Positions 45,396-59,442 of a DNA stretch of 64,000 nucleotides are shown one piece after another. The notes beneath the pieces are model-generated. The model made no database searches, was not told the origin of the DNA, and saw only the letters and a program-made list of their open reading frames with translations. Source of the DNA: Rhynchospora pubera (taxonomy: Eukaryota; Streptophyta; Magnoliopsida; Poales; Cyperaceae); the NCBI GenBank assembly GCA_028095005.1, contig CM051460.1:111635039-111699038 (forward strand), given 5' to 3'. The translations under genes were made by a program, and so were the position numbers. Each line of letters opens with the position of its first letter. The first letter of the stretch is position 1.

Positions 45396-48300
45396 GGAGA
45401 TGTAATATTGGCATTTTTTCCTGAATTTCATGGGATATTTTCGTCGTTAATGAGATAATTTTTTTTTTTTGCCAACACACAATTGTAGAATTTTTCTTTT
45501 AACAAGGGTATATTCTAGAGCAATGGTAAGCGAGTACAAAAAGATTCGCCATGTCATCAGAGTATTGAAGAATCTTTGGCTAGATTGAATAATTACAAAG
45601 GCTAGAATTTTAGGGGAAAAAATATAAAAGGTACTAAAAGTCCAATAATCCTTTGTCCATTCTTTATTTTGCTTTTTTAAAAAATGGATATCAAAAGGAA
45701 AAATTAGTCTTTCGTGGCTTGAAGGGAAAAGGATTTGTAGATCCGGTTTTCTTTTTATAAGCAAATGATTTCTAGACTATTTAAAGTTTTAAGTTTCCAT
45801 CACCTTTGCTTGAGTGATTAGAAATGATTGTTTGGCTGTCAATTTAAAGTATAGACTTAAAAAGGATATTTCTTCTTTATTCGATTGATTAAATTAGTGG
45901 CTGTGGTAGGCTGATAGTGGGCCATTGAAATCTAATTCTTTCTTCTTCCAATAATTAATTGTGCTTTGTAAACCCTTTTTTCTTCTCTAAGAAAACCATG
46001 TTAAATATATTGTAGAAAACAAACAAACTAAAATGTACTCTAAACAAAGTCAAATCAATACACAAATATTACTCTACAATAAAGAAAATTTGGGTAGTTA
46101 TTAAACCGTTTCTTTTTTAATTCAGTAAAAAGAAGTTATTGTACAATAATTAAGAATTCTTTGAGAAGGAAAAAAAAATGAAAATACCAACCGGATATTC
46201 TATTCTTTGGGTAAATTAACAGCTTTTTGTTAAATTACATGACCACTGCCAGTATATAGGACACCTAATCATGACTCATGCCAGCATTGCAAAAGGGTAC
46301 CCTAAATCAAAGCAGAGAACATATAGATGCAATACTAACATAGTGACCAATTAATTGGCTAACAACCAGATTTTAATGATTTGACAGCTTTCATCTTTTG
46401 TTCCCACTTTTTCATTGCGCAAATCATTCAGAGGAGGACATCTGTACAGCTTCTGCTATTAATTTACTTGAACATTGAATTGAAGTACCTGAACTGAACA
46501 TACATGCATAAGAAAAATGGAGAAGTTTTCATTGCAAAATACAAAAATATAATAATAATAATAATAGTAATAATTAAGAGGAAATTTTACCAAGAGTTCA
46601 CGCCCGAAGAACATTCTAGATGTGTACCTAAGTAGTAGGTACATGTGAAACTTACTGATTAATATTTCCATTAAATAGTGTGTTTGGACGAAGAGTTTTG
46701 AATAAAAGAGAAAAATCTCATTTAAGAATATTCTTATTTAAAAAATTTTAATGGGTTAGCGAAATAATACTATTTTGATTGTTATTTTGGGTTTAATTAA
46801 GAGATTCAAGCTTTAAAATAGTTATTAATTTAATTAGATAACCAATTATTTATCACTCATCTAAACATACTGTTAATGTACATAAATTTCAAAATATTTA
46901 CGTATCTATATATTAAAGAGGCTAATCAAGGAAGTCTTTGTTTCATACATATTGAAAAACTAATTTCAACAGACTACGATCATATTGTGACCTTATGGTA
47001 CTAGCTCTCACAATCATGGAAGGCTTCACGCCAACTTTTTGACATTGTACATTGAAATTATTCATCTTGGCGCAAGTTATGGCGCTTGATTGGAAAATGA
47101 TGTTGAGTTTATGCTCATTTAATTACTACGTACTATTTGTAACGCATAAGGTAATTTGATTATCTTTTCGTTTTCCTGTCTATTCCGATCTTCAATCCTA
47201 ATCGATTCTGTTAATATTCTTTTAACTTTTGGATTTCGTTTCTAATTGCGACGAAGAATATTTGAATATCAATTTTACAATTAATTGCTCATGCGACTCG
47301 ACATTTGTAAGATCAGGACAAGGCTATTTATTTTAAGATATGACCAAGTTTGTTAATATAAATTTCACGAGCTAATGCGCATTTTGTTGGTATACATCTA
47401 AATTATTAAAATATTACGTGCCGTATCATTAAATTGTTAATGTTAAAATATTAAATGCCATGTCATACGAGTAACATCTAAAATCCTTCGTCACAATACA
47501 TTTTGTTGGCATATATCTACGATCTATTCGTGACAACATACCTACCAAAAAGAAAATTGCTAAAATAATATTTACATACTTTTTCCAATATGCAACTTTT
47601 CAAACAGAAGTACGCCGAGCTCTAATTAATGATATAAAATTATATCAAGAAAGGGGTCATGATCGAGAATTTAATAGAATAGCAATTGACCCTATTCTTT
47701 TTAAACCTTATAATGATTGGCTGTATTTTAGGGGAAAAAATATTATATCTTATATGTACACTTATTTGACCTCTATTTCTTTATAAGTTTTTATAAATTA
47801 ATTACTATACAAAAAAAAAATCAGTCTGTATTGACCTCCATAGTTTAAAATTTTGTTTTCATCCATGATGAATACACGACATGACATGGTGCCTAAGTAG
47901 CCTTTTGTCCTTTCTGCATCTAAGAAAAGCATTTTAGTAGGTAATCAATTCTGATGTTTTTTTTTTTAAATATGTTGGTTAAATTGACAACTTAACGGTT
48001 CCTAAAACAACTTAATTTTTTATTTTGTAGGTTTCTAGTTTGAAATACACACTACTGTTGCTTGTGTAGTTGTGTTGCACAGTGCATATGAGAAAATTCT
48101 TCGCCTCTTTTGATGATTTCTTCTGATGCTAACTGCCAAACTACTAAACTTGGCATCAACAAGTAATTAAAGTACAAATGTGTCCATTTATCTGAAGGAC
48201 TTCTTGAGAAGGACTGGTAACTAAAATCTTGATGCGAATTAATGTTCAAATACAGGCTACATTAGAAAAAAAAATAAAACAAAAAAAATAATTGAATTTT

Positions 48301-49632
48301 GTTCGATCGGTCTATGCGAGACCAATAAATTACTGCTTTTACTGTTAAATTTACTATTGGAAGACCCCATTAATATTGGGTGCAAATAGACCAAAGTTGG
48401 ACTTAAAATTTTTCTAATGGAATTAATAGTTGTTTTGTCAAACTTGTACTCATTTTTTCCAAAGACTCTATAGAGTGTAGATATAACCCATTTTAGTATC
48501 TACAGTTAACTGAATAAAATACAAGTAGAAAGATAATTTGTTATGCAATCCGCCATATCCACTCATTCAGCTTTAATTTTAAACTTGCCAACATTCAAGA
48601 CAAGAAATTTTTTTAAAATTTTGAATAGAGACTATGACTCATATAATTAATTTGTATAATAGTGGCAAGATTACATTATTGTAAGGAAAATATGCTATAA
48701 AGATATTATTATTGATATCACTGTCGATACAATTAATGCTGCTTACATGAGTTATTAATTTATTATGTAAGTTAATACTTTTTTGTATATGCACCGTATT
48801 TAAAAGTGAAGAGGTCTAAATTAGCTAAAAATTGATTAGTGCTATCATCAAACCAAACCGGTGTATTTATATTGACACACATAAGATAAATAACAAATCA
48901 TTATATAACCTGCACAATAACTCAAATTAAATAATAGAATAAATTAACTATTTTTAACCCTGACCACTCGTATAATTTTTTCATATTCCACTTTAGTCAA
49001 GAACTATTAATATAAGAGGCATGATGACAACAAACAACATGCATGGGTATGCGAAAAGTGGTTGCGATGAGTGAAACTTAAATTGTTGAAGCAAGTGCTA
49101 TTTTCGAAAAGGAAATGTTGCTTGAATGACAAGTTTAGAAAAAGTAATAAAAGGAATAATTAAAGATTAATAATGTTGATTCTGTAATAATAACAATATT
49201 ACAAATAATAATTTAACTATCAGTATTATAAGCATTTATTTAACAAAAATTATAAATTATAAATGAGCTCAAGTAGTACTTTTCATATCTCTTATAGCCT
49301 AGGTCTAACATTTCAATATATTCTAAAACTAAAGGGGCCTTCGGCAACAAAAGAAGTAAAGAACTGCTTCCGGCATGAGCCGCCAGTAGATGATTCGGAC
49401 CCACCAGACAGGCAGACTTCAGATATTTTTTCTTTGTTTTTTAATTTGCTGAATGGTCGAAATCATATATAGGAAAACCTATGTCAGGCCAGCTTTTAAT
49501 TCTGAAAAAAGAAATGCAAGTGACATAAATGGTTTTCAAAGCATGTCAGATTTCCATCTCGGACCCATATTTTGTTTATGATTTTACTTTGCAATTAATA
49601 GTTAATTGAAAGAAACGATCTAACCTTTTCTA
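45396..49632. other. Long non-coding AT-rich spacer
   Basis: Several short ORFs, all low-complexity or without similarity to families I know. No RNA gene or complete transposon was recognised. Confidence 0.4.
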
Positions 49633-49642
49633 GCAATATATT

Positions 49643-51469
49643 TTTTTTGAAGAAAAATAGAGGTCAAGCCTCTATCTTAATTGAATTAAAATAAATTTAA
49701 GAGTTTACAAAATCAGCGAGGTGCTAATTGATTAAAATAAAACAAAACACAAAAAACAAAATGAGCAGAAAGGTCCCTGGGAGAAAGAAGAAGGGAGGAG
49801 AGAAGAAAAAAGCTGAAAAAGGCAGAAATGAAATGCTATTTCCTAAAGAAATTCCATTCTAAAAGCACTTCTTGCAACAAATCAGATGGCTGTTTAGCAA
49901 TATCCCTGAAGGTCCTTGTGCACCTTTCTCTCCATGTCACAAAGTAGGCAATTGCAAAAAGGTCCTTGATAGTGTCCATAATTGCAGAACTGTGTAGAAT
50001 AGCTGTATGGAGCACAGGAAATGCAGTAGAAGATGCAGTAGTGACTGAAATCACATCTGCAGAAGTGAGTAACAGATCTCTTAAACCTTTGAAGAACTGA
50101 CAAGAGCTGAAAAGATGAAGGACTGTCTCACTGTCTAAACCACAAAGAATGCATCTGTTAGGTAAATTCCATCCTCTTCTTTGTAAATTATCCAAAGTGG
50201 CAATTTTGTTTTGAAACATCAACCAAAGAAACACTTTGAATCTCGGTGGAATCTTCATTTTCCAGAGCTTGCACAGTGATGAAGCATGGCAGGGGTGGGA
50301 AGTAATAAGTCTGTAAAGTGAACTAGTGGAGAAAGTTGCTAACTTATGTAACTTCCAAATAGCCTCATCTGAACCAGTGTTAGAAAAATTGGAGAGTGAA
50401 GGCATGAGCAAAAGTAGTAGAGAGTCCAATTGCAACTCAGCAGACATCGAAGAGGATAGCAATGGTGAAAAGAGAGAGTGCAGGTCATGAAGATTGTTGC
50501 AGAACTGATGCAATGATATAAACTTATCTAAAGCAAAGGAGAAAAGGTCAGGGCAAGTGAATTGAAGAATTTGAGAAGACCAGTTGTGCTGCCAGAATAG
50601 AATATTTCTACCATTTGAGGGTAGAAAAGTCAATCCCACATTAAAAAAATGTGTTAAGTGCTTGAGGTTGCTAGTGAACTTGCTATTCAAGGGATAGAGA
50701 GAAAGAGATGAGGCCTGCAAGGTGAGAGCCAAAGACCTCCATAGAGAAGTAGAGGTGGAAGACCATTTCCATAACCACTTAGCAAGCAAGGCTTCATTGA
50801 ATGCTTTGAGATTAAGTACTCCAAGTCCCCCAATTTTCTTTGGTTTTATGACACAGGCCCAAGATATCAGAATTAATTTCCTTCCATCAGTATTAGGTCC
50901 ATGCCAAAGAAAATTCCTCCTCAAAGAGTCTATTTTTTTAATTACCCATGATGGTAATTTAAAGATAGACATGAAATAAGTTGGCAAAGAAGATAAGCAA
51001 GAATTAATGAGAACTATTCTTCCTGCAATGGAAAGAAGTGATGCTGACCAGCCTTGCAGTTTACATCTAAACTTGTTCAAAAGGGGCTGAAAATCTTCCT
51101 TGATCAATTGCTTGTCAGAAAGAGGTAAACCCAAATAAATTAGGGGGAAAGAGGATCTTCTGCAATTAAGCACATTAGCTAGAGATTGCGCTAAAGTGTC
51201 TGAGCAGTGAAGAGTGATCAAGTCTGATTTGTTAGCATTGAGAGTCAAACCAGAAAACTCTTCAAAAGTGTAGAACACAGTTTTTAAGAGAGTAGCTTGT
51301 AGCAGAGTAGGTTTGAAGAAAAATAGAGCATCATCAGCATAGAAGATTGCTGAAAACATGTTCTGCAAAGGCACAGGCATTGCTCCTATGCGATTCAGCT
51401 TTGCCACCCATCTTGAGAGAAAATCAAAAGCTAAAATAAACAGATATGGAGAAAGGGGGTCCCCTTGGC
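49643..51469 (-). mobile_element. 5'-truncated L1-type LINE 3 with 10-bp TSD
   Basis: About 1.83 kb. GCAATATATT occurs at 49633-49642 and 51470-51479. On the plus strand the left copy is followed by a T-run, the poly(A) tail of a minus-strand element. The element begins inside the reverse transcriptase at RQGDPLSPYLF, so the 5' two thirds were never copied. The family resembles LINE 2. The coding part is uninterrupted, suggesting a young insertion. Confidence 0.92.
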
Positions 51470-51473
51470 GCAA
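49836..51473 (-). pseudogene. LINE 3 ORF2 remnant: C-terminal reverse transcriptase and zf-RVT
   Basis: About 545 codons of intact frame ending at 49836. It contains LRQGDPLSPYLFILAFDF, the catalytic IFYADDALFFF, IYLGLPLSD, SAGRI-like SIAGRIVLINS, NFLWHG and the zf-RVT domain (FLWLMFQNKIATLDNLQ, NRCILCG, LHLFSSCQF). It is dead because the endonuclease and fingers are missing. The frame happens to continue into flanking DNA to an ATG at 51533 (MSCMFPAHVNC), creating a chimeric 565-codon ORF that should not be taken as a real gene. Confidence 0.88.
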
Positions 51474-51479
51474 TATATT

Positions 51480-52329
51480 ATGATGCCAACCTAGTCTCAA
51501 ACAGTTTACATGAGCTGGAAACATACAACTCATGTACTATATTACAGGAGTATAACTTGAATAAATTGACACTTGTTCTAAATTACAGAGGTATATATAG
51601 CATGTACTATATTTTGGTAGTATATATTATTAGGGACGAGGAAGACCACAAAGTTTTAAAAATTTTAGAATGCAAATAGTTTAGTCCAAGTCCCGAATTG
51701 GATACATTTGTTGAAGAACTGGATTCCGCATTATTGTTTTCGGAATAAAGCGAGCAAAAGTAGAGGTCTAAATCTGGCATCATTCTTGGCAACAGGCAAA
51801 AAGAAAGGGAGCAATAGAGGAGCTTTAATTAAGAACATGTAATTAATTCTAACCACCAAGAGAAAGTATGATATTAGACATTTGGCCATCCATATTAGGT
51901 TTAAACATTTCTTTTGTTGCATATAATCTTTCACCGTAAAATCTTTGCTCGAGTGCAGAAAGATGCAAAGCGCATGGAAAATTGCCAAGGAGACTCATCA
52001 TAAGATGTTCTTAAAACTTTGTCATGAAACTTTAATTTAAGACAAAAAGAGAAGTCAAACATGTTGAATTTTTCAATTTTATGGAAGAAAAAAGAAAAAC
52101 AAAATAATATAATACTGTCCATACAATACAATCACAAAATTGGAATCTATAAATATGAGTATATGACTCCAGTCTTGGGAGAAGGTGTGCAATGCTTATG
52201 TTCAAAGAAACACACATCAAACATTAAGGCAGAACTAAGATAACGTTCAACAGAAGGAAGGTACAAAATAGTTTCCTTCCAATACAGCTAATAGAGACAA
52301 ATTTTGATAGTAGCCGGAATAAGACTTTT
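51480..52329. other. Non-coding spacer
   Basis: AT-rich flank of LINE 3. Short ORFs on both strands without family resemblance. Confidence 0.4.
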
Positions 52330-52344
52330 AAGCTCCTCATTGGG

Positions 52345-52474
52345 CATGTGGTCTAGTAGCTCAGTGGTAAGAGGACTAGGCTGGCCTCCACGAGGTCAAG
52401 GGTTCAAGCCCCACATGCACCTTTAATTTCAAAAAAAAGTTGGATGGCAAAGACCTCCCTCTTTCTTCAAAAAA
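52345..52474 (+). mobile_element. tRNA-derived SINE, copy 2, with 15-bp TSD
   Basis: 130 bp. The head resembles a tRNA: A box TAGCTCAGTGGTAAGAG and B box GGTTCAAGCCCC. A 3' part follows with AAGTTGGATGGC and CTTCAAAAAA. The perfect repeat AAGCTCCTCATTGGG lies at 52330-52344 and 52475-52489. The tail resembles that of the SINE at 23135, so they are one family with different heads or divergence. It is too long and lacks the folding of a true tRNA gene. Confidence 0.88.
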
Positions 52475-52489
52475 AAGCTCCTCATTGGG

Positions 52490-55400
52490 ACAGAATTTTA
52501 GTACCCACCTACACCGTCAATTTTTGATAGTCTAGAGGGCCCTTCGATAAAGTATTATTCCTTATTTACCTTTTTATGATAAAAAGTTAACATCAATGTT
52601 GTATATTATAGTCCTTCGGAATCTCCCTACGGTGATTTCAAATAAATTTTCTGGGGACTTATATATCAATTTTATTTCATTATACCAACAAAAGATTTGT
52701 TTTGTTCCGATAAAATCAGTTCATCTATTTTCAACCAAATTAAGTGATGGAAGCCAATTCCTCCACTTATCTGGGCATTAAACCCTCATAAGTCATAACT
52801 TATTTAAGCCCTTGTAATTCTTTCGCCTCTTTATCAGTGTCTTGAGCAAGGGACAGTATATCCTCCAGAAGCAACTACTCCATATGATGTCATACAATAC
52901 AACCAGTATATTGTAATATCGATATGATGTTCTAAAACAACATTTTATTTTATTATTTTGCATCTATTCATGTGGCCATTAAACTAAATTACTAAAAATG
53001 TTATTTATAATGTGATTTATATCTATATATCATTTGAACTTTCTGAATTGAGAAATAATCGACTTTGCATGAACAAATTCTACAAATCGATTTGACTGTT
53101 GTGTTTCTCATACTTTTCTGTATTGTTAGTGATGATAAATTATTTGTTCTCTATTTATAACACATTGATTATAAACTTATGGGCTGCACGTGTTTATTTG
53201 AAAATTGAAATATCTTGATATTATTAAATGTAGCATATGTATAAAATATATTTTTTTATTGGAAAGTAAATACTTTTAAACTATACGATTCCATTAGTAT
53301 AGATGTTATTAAGAATATAGTGTTCGATTATGGTGCAATGATTATAAAGGAACTGATGAAGTCAAATATAAGTTCGAGAACTTATTTGATCTTTGATGAT
53401 AGTTTTAGGGTCGAAATCTGAATTTTACCATTTTTCCCTAATATTTGCACATTAACCTCCAAGTTTTTCAGATATTGCAAAAGAACTTAGAAATAGTTAG
53501 CAAAATAAATTTGTTTAGAAGTCCTGATAGTACTCTAATAATAAAAGCATTATATTGAGATTAACGGCTTCAAGTTTCGTGTACTAAAAAAATTAAATAG
53601 CTTTAATCCCTATTTTGCATTAAAAAAATAGTAATCGCATTTTTCATAAACCATATAATGGAAACTTCTAAGCTCATTTAATTAAATAAATTTTATTAGT
53701 GTGGCAGCTCGAAATATATATGCACGCAATTTGGCATATTCCTAAACTTCATTAGTCTTTGCTTCCAAAAAGATTTAATCTCCATTAACCAGGGAGATAT
53801 ACCATGTGATCAGCATAAATATTATCCTGTACATATTTTAAAACAAAATGATGGACAAGAAATACACATGTCAATGCAATTCACAAAAAAGAAATTAAAT
53901 AAAATAAAATTCTCAACTGCTTGGCGGTTGGAAATGATAAAAACAAACGCAATATAAGTATAGAACATGTCTTAATTAACTAACCATAATAAAATAAAAT
54001 ATATAAAACGCTGTAGAAGATATCCATACGAAAAACAAAGCCTATTTGTTAGTATCAACAGATAAGTTTCGTTGAATACGGAGCAGACTAGCTAATCATA
54101 CGAGATAAAATATCAAGGATAAAAAATTACTATAAAAGAGATCAATAGTAGCCAGAATTTGCTCAATACCTTTTTGTGAAGGTGCTGATGTGACATGAGG
54201 TCAAACCTCAATTAAACCTAAGTGTGTCTTAACTAACAATACTCAAAACAACGTTTATTTAATTAATTCAGAGTTGATTGCATACCTTCACGTATTATTA
54301 ATTAAGTAATTTGGTGAGCAGTCAGGTCTCTTATAATTTTTTTTTCAAGCCAAAGCCACACAATTTGTTTCCAAGACAAGCACATAGACTCACATTTGAC
54401 TTGAGGGGATGGTTAACAGGCTAACAGCCATAAGGAAATAGGAATGCACAAACCCAAACAAAGAGAAAGGGAAAAGGAAAAGAAGAAGCAAAGATATTAG
54501 AAAGCTTCATTTGTAATACCTAAACTGTATTGCATTGCATATGTTTCATTATAAATCCAAATTATGCACAAATTGTAAATTAAATAGTAAAAAGTATTAG
54601 TTTTCTAGACTCCCTTATGAAACTCAAAATGTTCCATTTTCTAAGAAAGTATATTTTACTTTGATTGGAATAAATAAAATTTCTCCTTTTATTCAAATAA
54701 AGTATCATTTCACAGAAAGACGCTTTGTACTTGTCCGAAATGAACAGATCAGGGATATTCTGATTTGGACAAACAATGAACTTTTATGTACAGTGATTTG
54801 TAGAAGAAATGTAAGCTGAATGACATGTGAGAAGTTTGAAACACGACTATAGATCTATATTTTCCGCATCATTTCAGTGATATATTTTTTTAATTCATTT
54901 TTCTGTGAATGTAAACCTACTTAAAAAGTCCATTATTCTTGACTAGTTAACAACACGTGGGTGTTACTTGGAGAGTTTGAGTGCTATATAGAAACGTTTC
55001 ATATTTTTTTTTGCAATGTGATACTCCCTCCAAAATAGACTCCCCAACTAAGGAGGAGAGAGACCCTTTGACTCTTACTTTGTTCCATTCGAGCATTTAA
55101 TTAAAGGGGAGAGAAAATACGCCAGAAGATTGGCTTTCTTATTAGGGGACCTTTGCTATCTTGTCTCAAACATACTCCACAAGCATTTTTATTAAATATA
55201 GTTTCTTTTACAAAAAAGAGTAAATAGAACTATAGAAGCAAAGAAGCTGATAAAGAGTCTTCAACAGCAAGTGCACAAATCATGAGTTTACTCTAGAAAG
55301 TGGTTAGCTCATGAAGCATGCAGCATTTTAAATAGCAGAAACAATTTTGAATAAAAATATGTATTCCTAAGAAATCTCCTGTTTCTGATTAATTTGCTAT

Positions 55401-56618
55401 TGAAATATGAGAATGTAGGAATTAGATTACAAATAAGAGTGATCCTTTTATATAATTGAACATAAACTCTATAATAGCAATATGACCTTGCCGTATTTTT
55501 TTTCTGAGTTTCAATTTTCTTATCTTCTTGATCATGACTACTATCATCTCTTATCTTTTTTTCTTTTTATAGTTTTTTACAAGCTCACACTGTCACACAA
55601 CTGGAAATGACTACTGCATGAATATTGGGCTTTAGTAGGAAGGTAAACGTTCGAGCCTGTTATAGGCTTTCTTTTATTGTTTATATTCAAGGGCTCAGGC
55701 CCTTCTGAGATATGATCAGGGGTTTCAACCAGCAGAAAAAATTTAAAATAATATTCAAATATTATGAAATTTTGGAAATATTACTCAAATAATAATAATT
55801 ATATAAATAGATTCGTAATATCGCATTTTGAAAAACTGATACTAATATCGTTCTTTAAAAAAAAAAAACGATACTAGCTAGTTTTGTTCTTTGAACAATG
55901 ATATTGTCCATTGAATATTTTATTATATATTTTTATTTTAATATTTTAAATGATCTTTTCTATAAAATTTTAATATTTGTATGATTTTGTATTGTTGATA
56001 TGCATTTTTCTTATTCTTATTAAGTTGTATTATTTTGTTTTTTAATATTTTGCCTATATTTTTTTTCACCATATTTTATATTGAAATTTTAGTAATTTTT
56101 CCCCTATGATTAACACTCATAAACATAAAATTAATATTTTTAAAAAATAAATATAAATAATATTTTAAGGATAAGTGGATACATCGTAGATGCATTCGGA
56201 ATGAACACGTGAGCCACCTCAATAGGTGGGATTCGGTGCACGGTTGTGATCTGAAAAGCGTCATAACCAGACTGTTTTGTTATGGGATTTAAAATGTCGT
56301 TCAAATCCAACCAACATCTTCATATCTACAACGTTCTCTTTTTATTTGGAATGTAGTTATTTAGTATATATGTTGAATTTTTGCATCTCTAACATTATCA
56401 ATTATTAGCAAGGTTTATATAGTCTTGTAGCAAGAACAAAAGATATTTTCAAAATTGTCGGTTTTAGTGGAATTTTTTTTTTATCAGCCGATATAGTAGA
56501 ATTATTGATCGATATAGCAGAAATTAATTGCCGATATTAAAAAATTCCAGTATTAATTCATGGCCTTATAATAATCGAAAAATCGAAAAATAATGGCCTT
56601 TCGGTTGATTCAATGAAA

Positions 56619-56671
<53 letters not shown>

Positions 56672-59059
56672 CAGTTTAATACAGTACATAGCATAAATTA
56701 AGGAAAATAACATACATCAAAATCTTTCATAAATATAAGGAAAATAAGATTATAAAAGAGAGTAATTTTTTAAAAAAAAGAAATTCGTATCTAATCTCAA
56801 ATGGCAGGTTAAATGTTCTTGAGAGAAAGAAATGGTTTGTATTTGGAACTAGAAGAAATAAAAAAAATATATACCTAATAACAAATGATGAGAAAATGAA
56901 TCTTTAAATGTACCATTTCAACAATTGTCAGTATCATTTTAATTAGCACCCTTTGTTTTTTTTGTTTGTTTGTTTGTATTGCTGAACTATTTAATTACTG
57001 AAGAATGTATACTGTGCGGCTATAATTATTATTTTTGTATTACTATATTAAGTAATTGTGATTTTTTATTTATTGTCTTGTGTTATTCAGACAAATGACA
57101 TGTTAAAAAATGCTGGAACAAGTATTTATCAATTATTTTATCACCAATAAAGTGTTAAATAGCGGGAACTGCTATTTGAAACCTTACTTACAAGTCAATT
57201 ACCGACAAAATTTTATATTTTTAAATATATTATTATATTGTTAATATTAATGTAGCAAGATTACTAATTTGGTAAAACCATTCGACTAGTAATTCTTCAT
57301 CTATATATAATAAGACTATAAATACAAATATTATATAAATGCTTAATTATTTATAGAATTGGCTTGAAAATAAGGTCTGGTAAAACGGGACACATTTAAT
57401 AAAGAACATTACGGCTTTGGCAGACCAATATTAAAAAGGGTCTTTCAAAGTATGTTGTGCTTTTAAAAGTGCTTCTTCTTAGGCGCCGATCTTCTGATAA
57501 TTGTTGCGGCTTAATGGTCACCTTTCCTTCTATTTCTCCGTCTCTCTTTCCTTTTTCTTTTAAGGCTGTGTTTGGATGAGAGTGAGAATAAAAAAACAAA
57601 AAAAAAATTAGAATAAATTTATAATTAAACAATCCAAACTCGGAAGATGCTTTGGACACTAAAATTTACACTGCGAACATCCCGATATAAATGACAAGTT
57701 TGTCCTCGAGCAATCCTAATCCCATTTGGAAACGTCATCTTTGTTTACTTTATTAGATTGGATCAACATAACAAATTTATGTATTAAATTGGATCAACAT
57801 AACAAATTTATGTCCAGTACTAAGTCATTAAGCAGCCGTCCAACTTTGTCCTATGGGCTTATATTTGCTCAATAAATAAATAGATAAATAAATTAGCTGC
57901 TCAATAAGAAATTTATAAAAAATATATATGCTTAATAATTATTTACTTTATAAATAATTAAATATATAAACGTATATATTTAAATCAACTAGAAAACGTA
58001 TTACTTAATATGTAGGTAGAAAAAAATATTTAGAAATATTTATACTTTAATAAAAATTAAAATAAAACTACAACATGAAAAATATAATTTAATAAAGAAA
58101 AATTCTAAAGTCCAACATGTAGGACAGATATGGTTCGTCTAACATGATCATATTCGTATATCAAATTTCAAATGACCGATCCAAACCATTAGATTGAGTC
58201 TATATATTGAGAACTTGTAGGAATCCAAATTTTATATTTTTTTCGAACTTTTTACTATTTATTTCATATCTTTTTTTAAAAAAAAAAAAAGAACTGCTCC
58301 GAGAACTTATATGGAATAATAAGAGTGCAAATGAATTTATTTCATATTTTTCGGCAAGATTTGGCTACATATGTTTATAAGGAGTATATAAAGATATATA
58401 AGATGAAATAATTAACTTATTAAGAGTGGAAATAAATTTTCAAAATTCTCGGCAAGATTTGGCTCTTCAAATGGCCGGTAAGAAATTCTTCTGTTACTGT
58501 GTAAATGAATAAATGATAATTCAATTATGGAAAATAATTATGAGAAGGAAAGATTAATACCTACGGTAGATTATTGCTTAATTTATAGGGGGGCATATAC
58601 GTCCAAAAAATTTCAGTGGAATGTTCCCAGTGAAAATTTTGGTGTCCAAAGCACCTCTCTCTCCAAACTCTTCACAAATATAGAGTAAATCGTGAAGTAG
58701 CTTAAGGAGGAGTAAATAGTTAATCCACTTTACTCCTTCAATTTTTAAATTATGTTTGGTATGAAAAGATGGAGTAAATATAGAGTAAGAGTAAATAAAA
58801 ATGAAAATTATCTCTTAAACTCATGGAGTAACTTTACTTCACCTAAAATGGTGGAGTAATTTTCTCCTCCTTACTCCACACTACTTCACCAAATTTAAAT
58901 CATGTTTGGAGGAATAAAAGTGGATTAAATAAGTTACTCCACCTTTAATCCTTTACCAAATGTGACCAAAATTACACACTTTCCAATACTTCTTCTCTGC
59001 TTCTTTCCTTATTTCTTTTATTCCCACACCATCCAAACGGATTAAGGAAGATGTTAAAT
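52490..59059. other. Long AT-rich non-coding region
   Basis: About 6.6 kb without a credible gene. It includes an AAT/ATT microsatellite at about 56626-56668 that is self-complementary. At about 58650-58980 repeated phrases (ATGGAGTAAATATAGAGTAA, TTACTCCAC, ATGTTTGGA) look like a degraded MITE. Poly(A) and poly(T) tracts are common. Confidence 0.45.
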
Positions 59060-59442
59060 TTACATGATCAATTTCTTAAGGTTTTGCAAATCACCACCAA
59101 ATTAAAACTACGGATTGGTAAAGATATTTTTTTATGTCATTATGTGTAAAGTTGGCTTTTTTTTTTTTTTTTTGCAACCGATCTAATTTGGTGCCGATTG
59201 GGTCGAGTCAAATCACACTGATACCACGGGATGTATTGACATGTTTCTTTCTGGAACGGAGTCACATTATTCAAGCGTTACTCTAATAATTTTCATGAAA
59301 AGAACTTTTTAACTTACAATTAGTCAGTAACTTTTTACCTAATAATTTGTCTGGACATAGTCATCATACATACACGCTAGTTTTTGTTGTCTGATATACG
59401 TTGTTTTTGCTAAAAATTAACAGAATATAAAGGACTCTCGCC

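Noticed and set aside
51472..51533. Extension of the LINE 3 reverse transcriptase to ATG 51533
   Set aside because: It lies outside the TSD, so it is flanking DNA.
52345..52425. Genuine tRNA gene
   Set aside because: It has A and B boxes but also an A-rich tail and a 15-bp TSD, and no convincing cloverleaf; it is a SINE.
56626..56668. Functional hairpin or origin
   Set aside because: A simple AAT/ATT microsatellite explains the self-complementarity.
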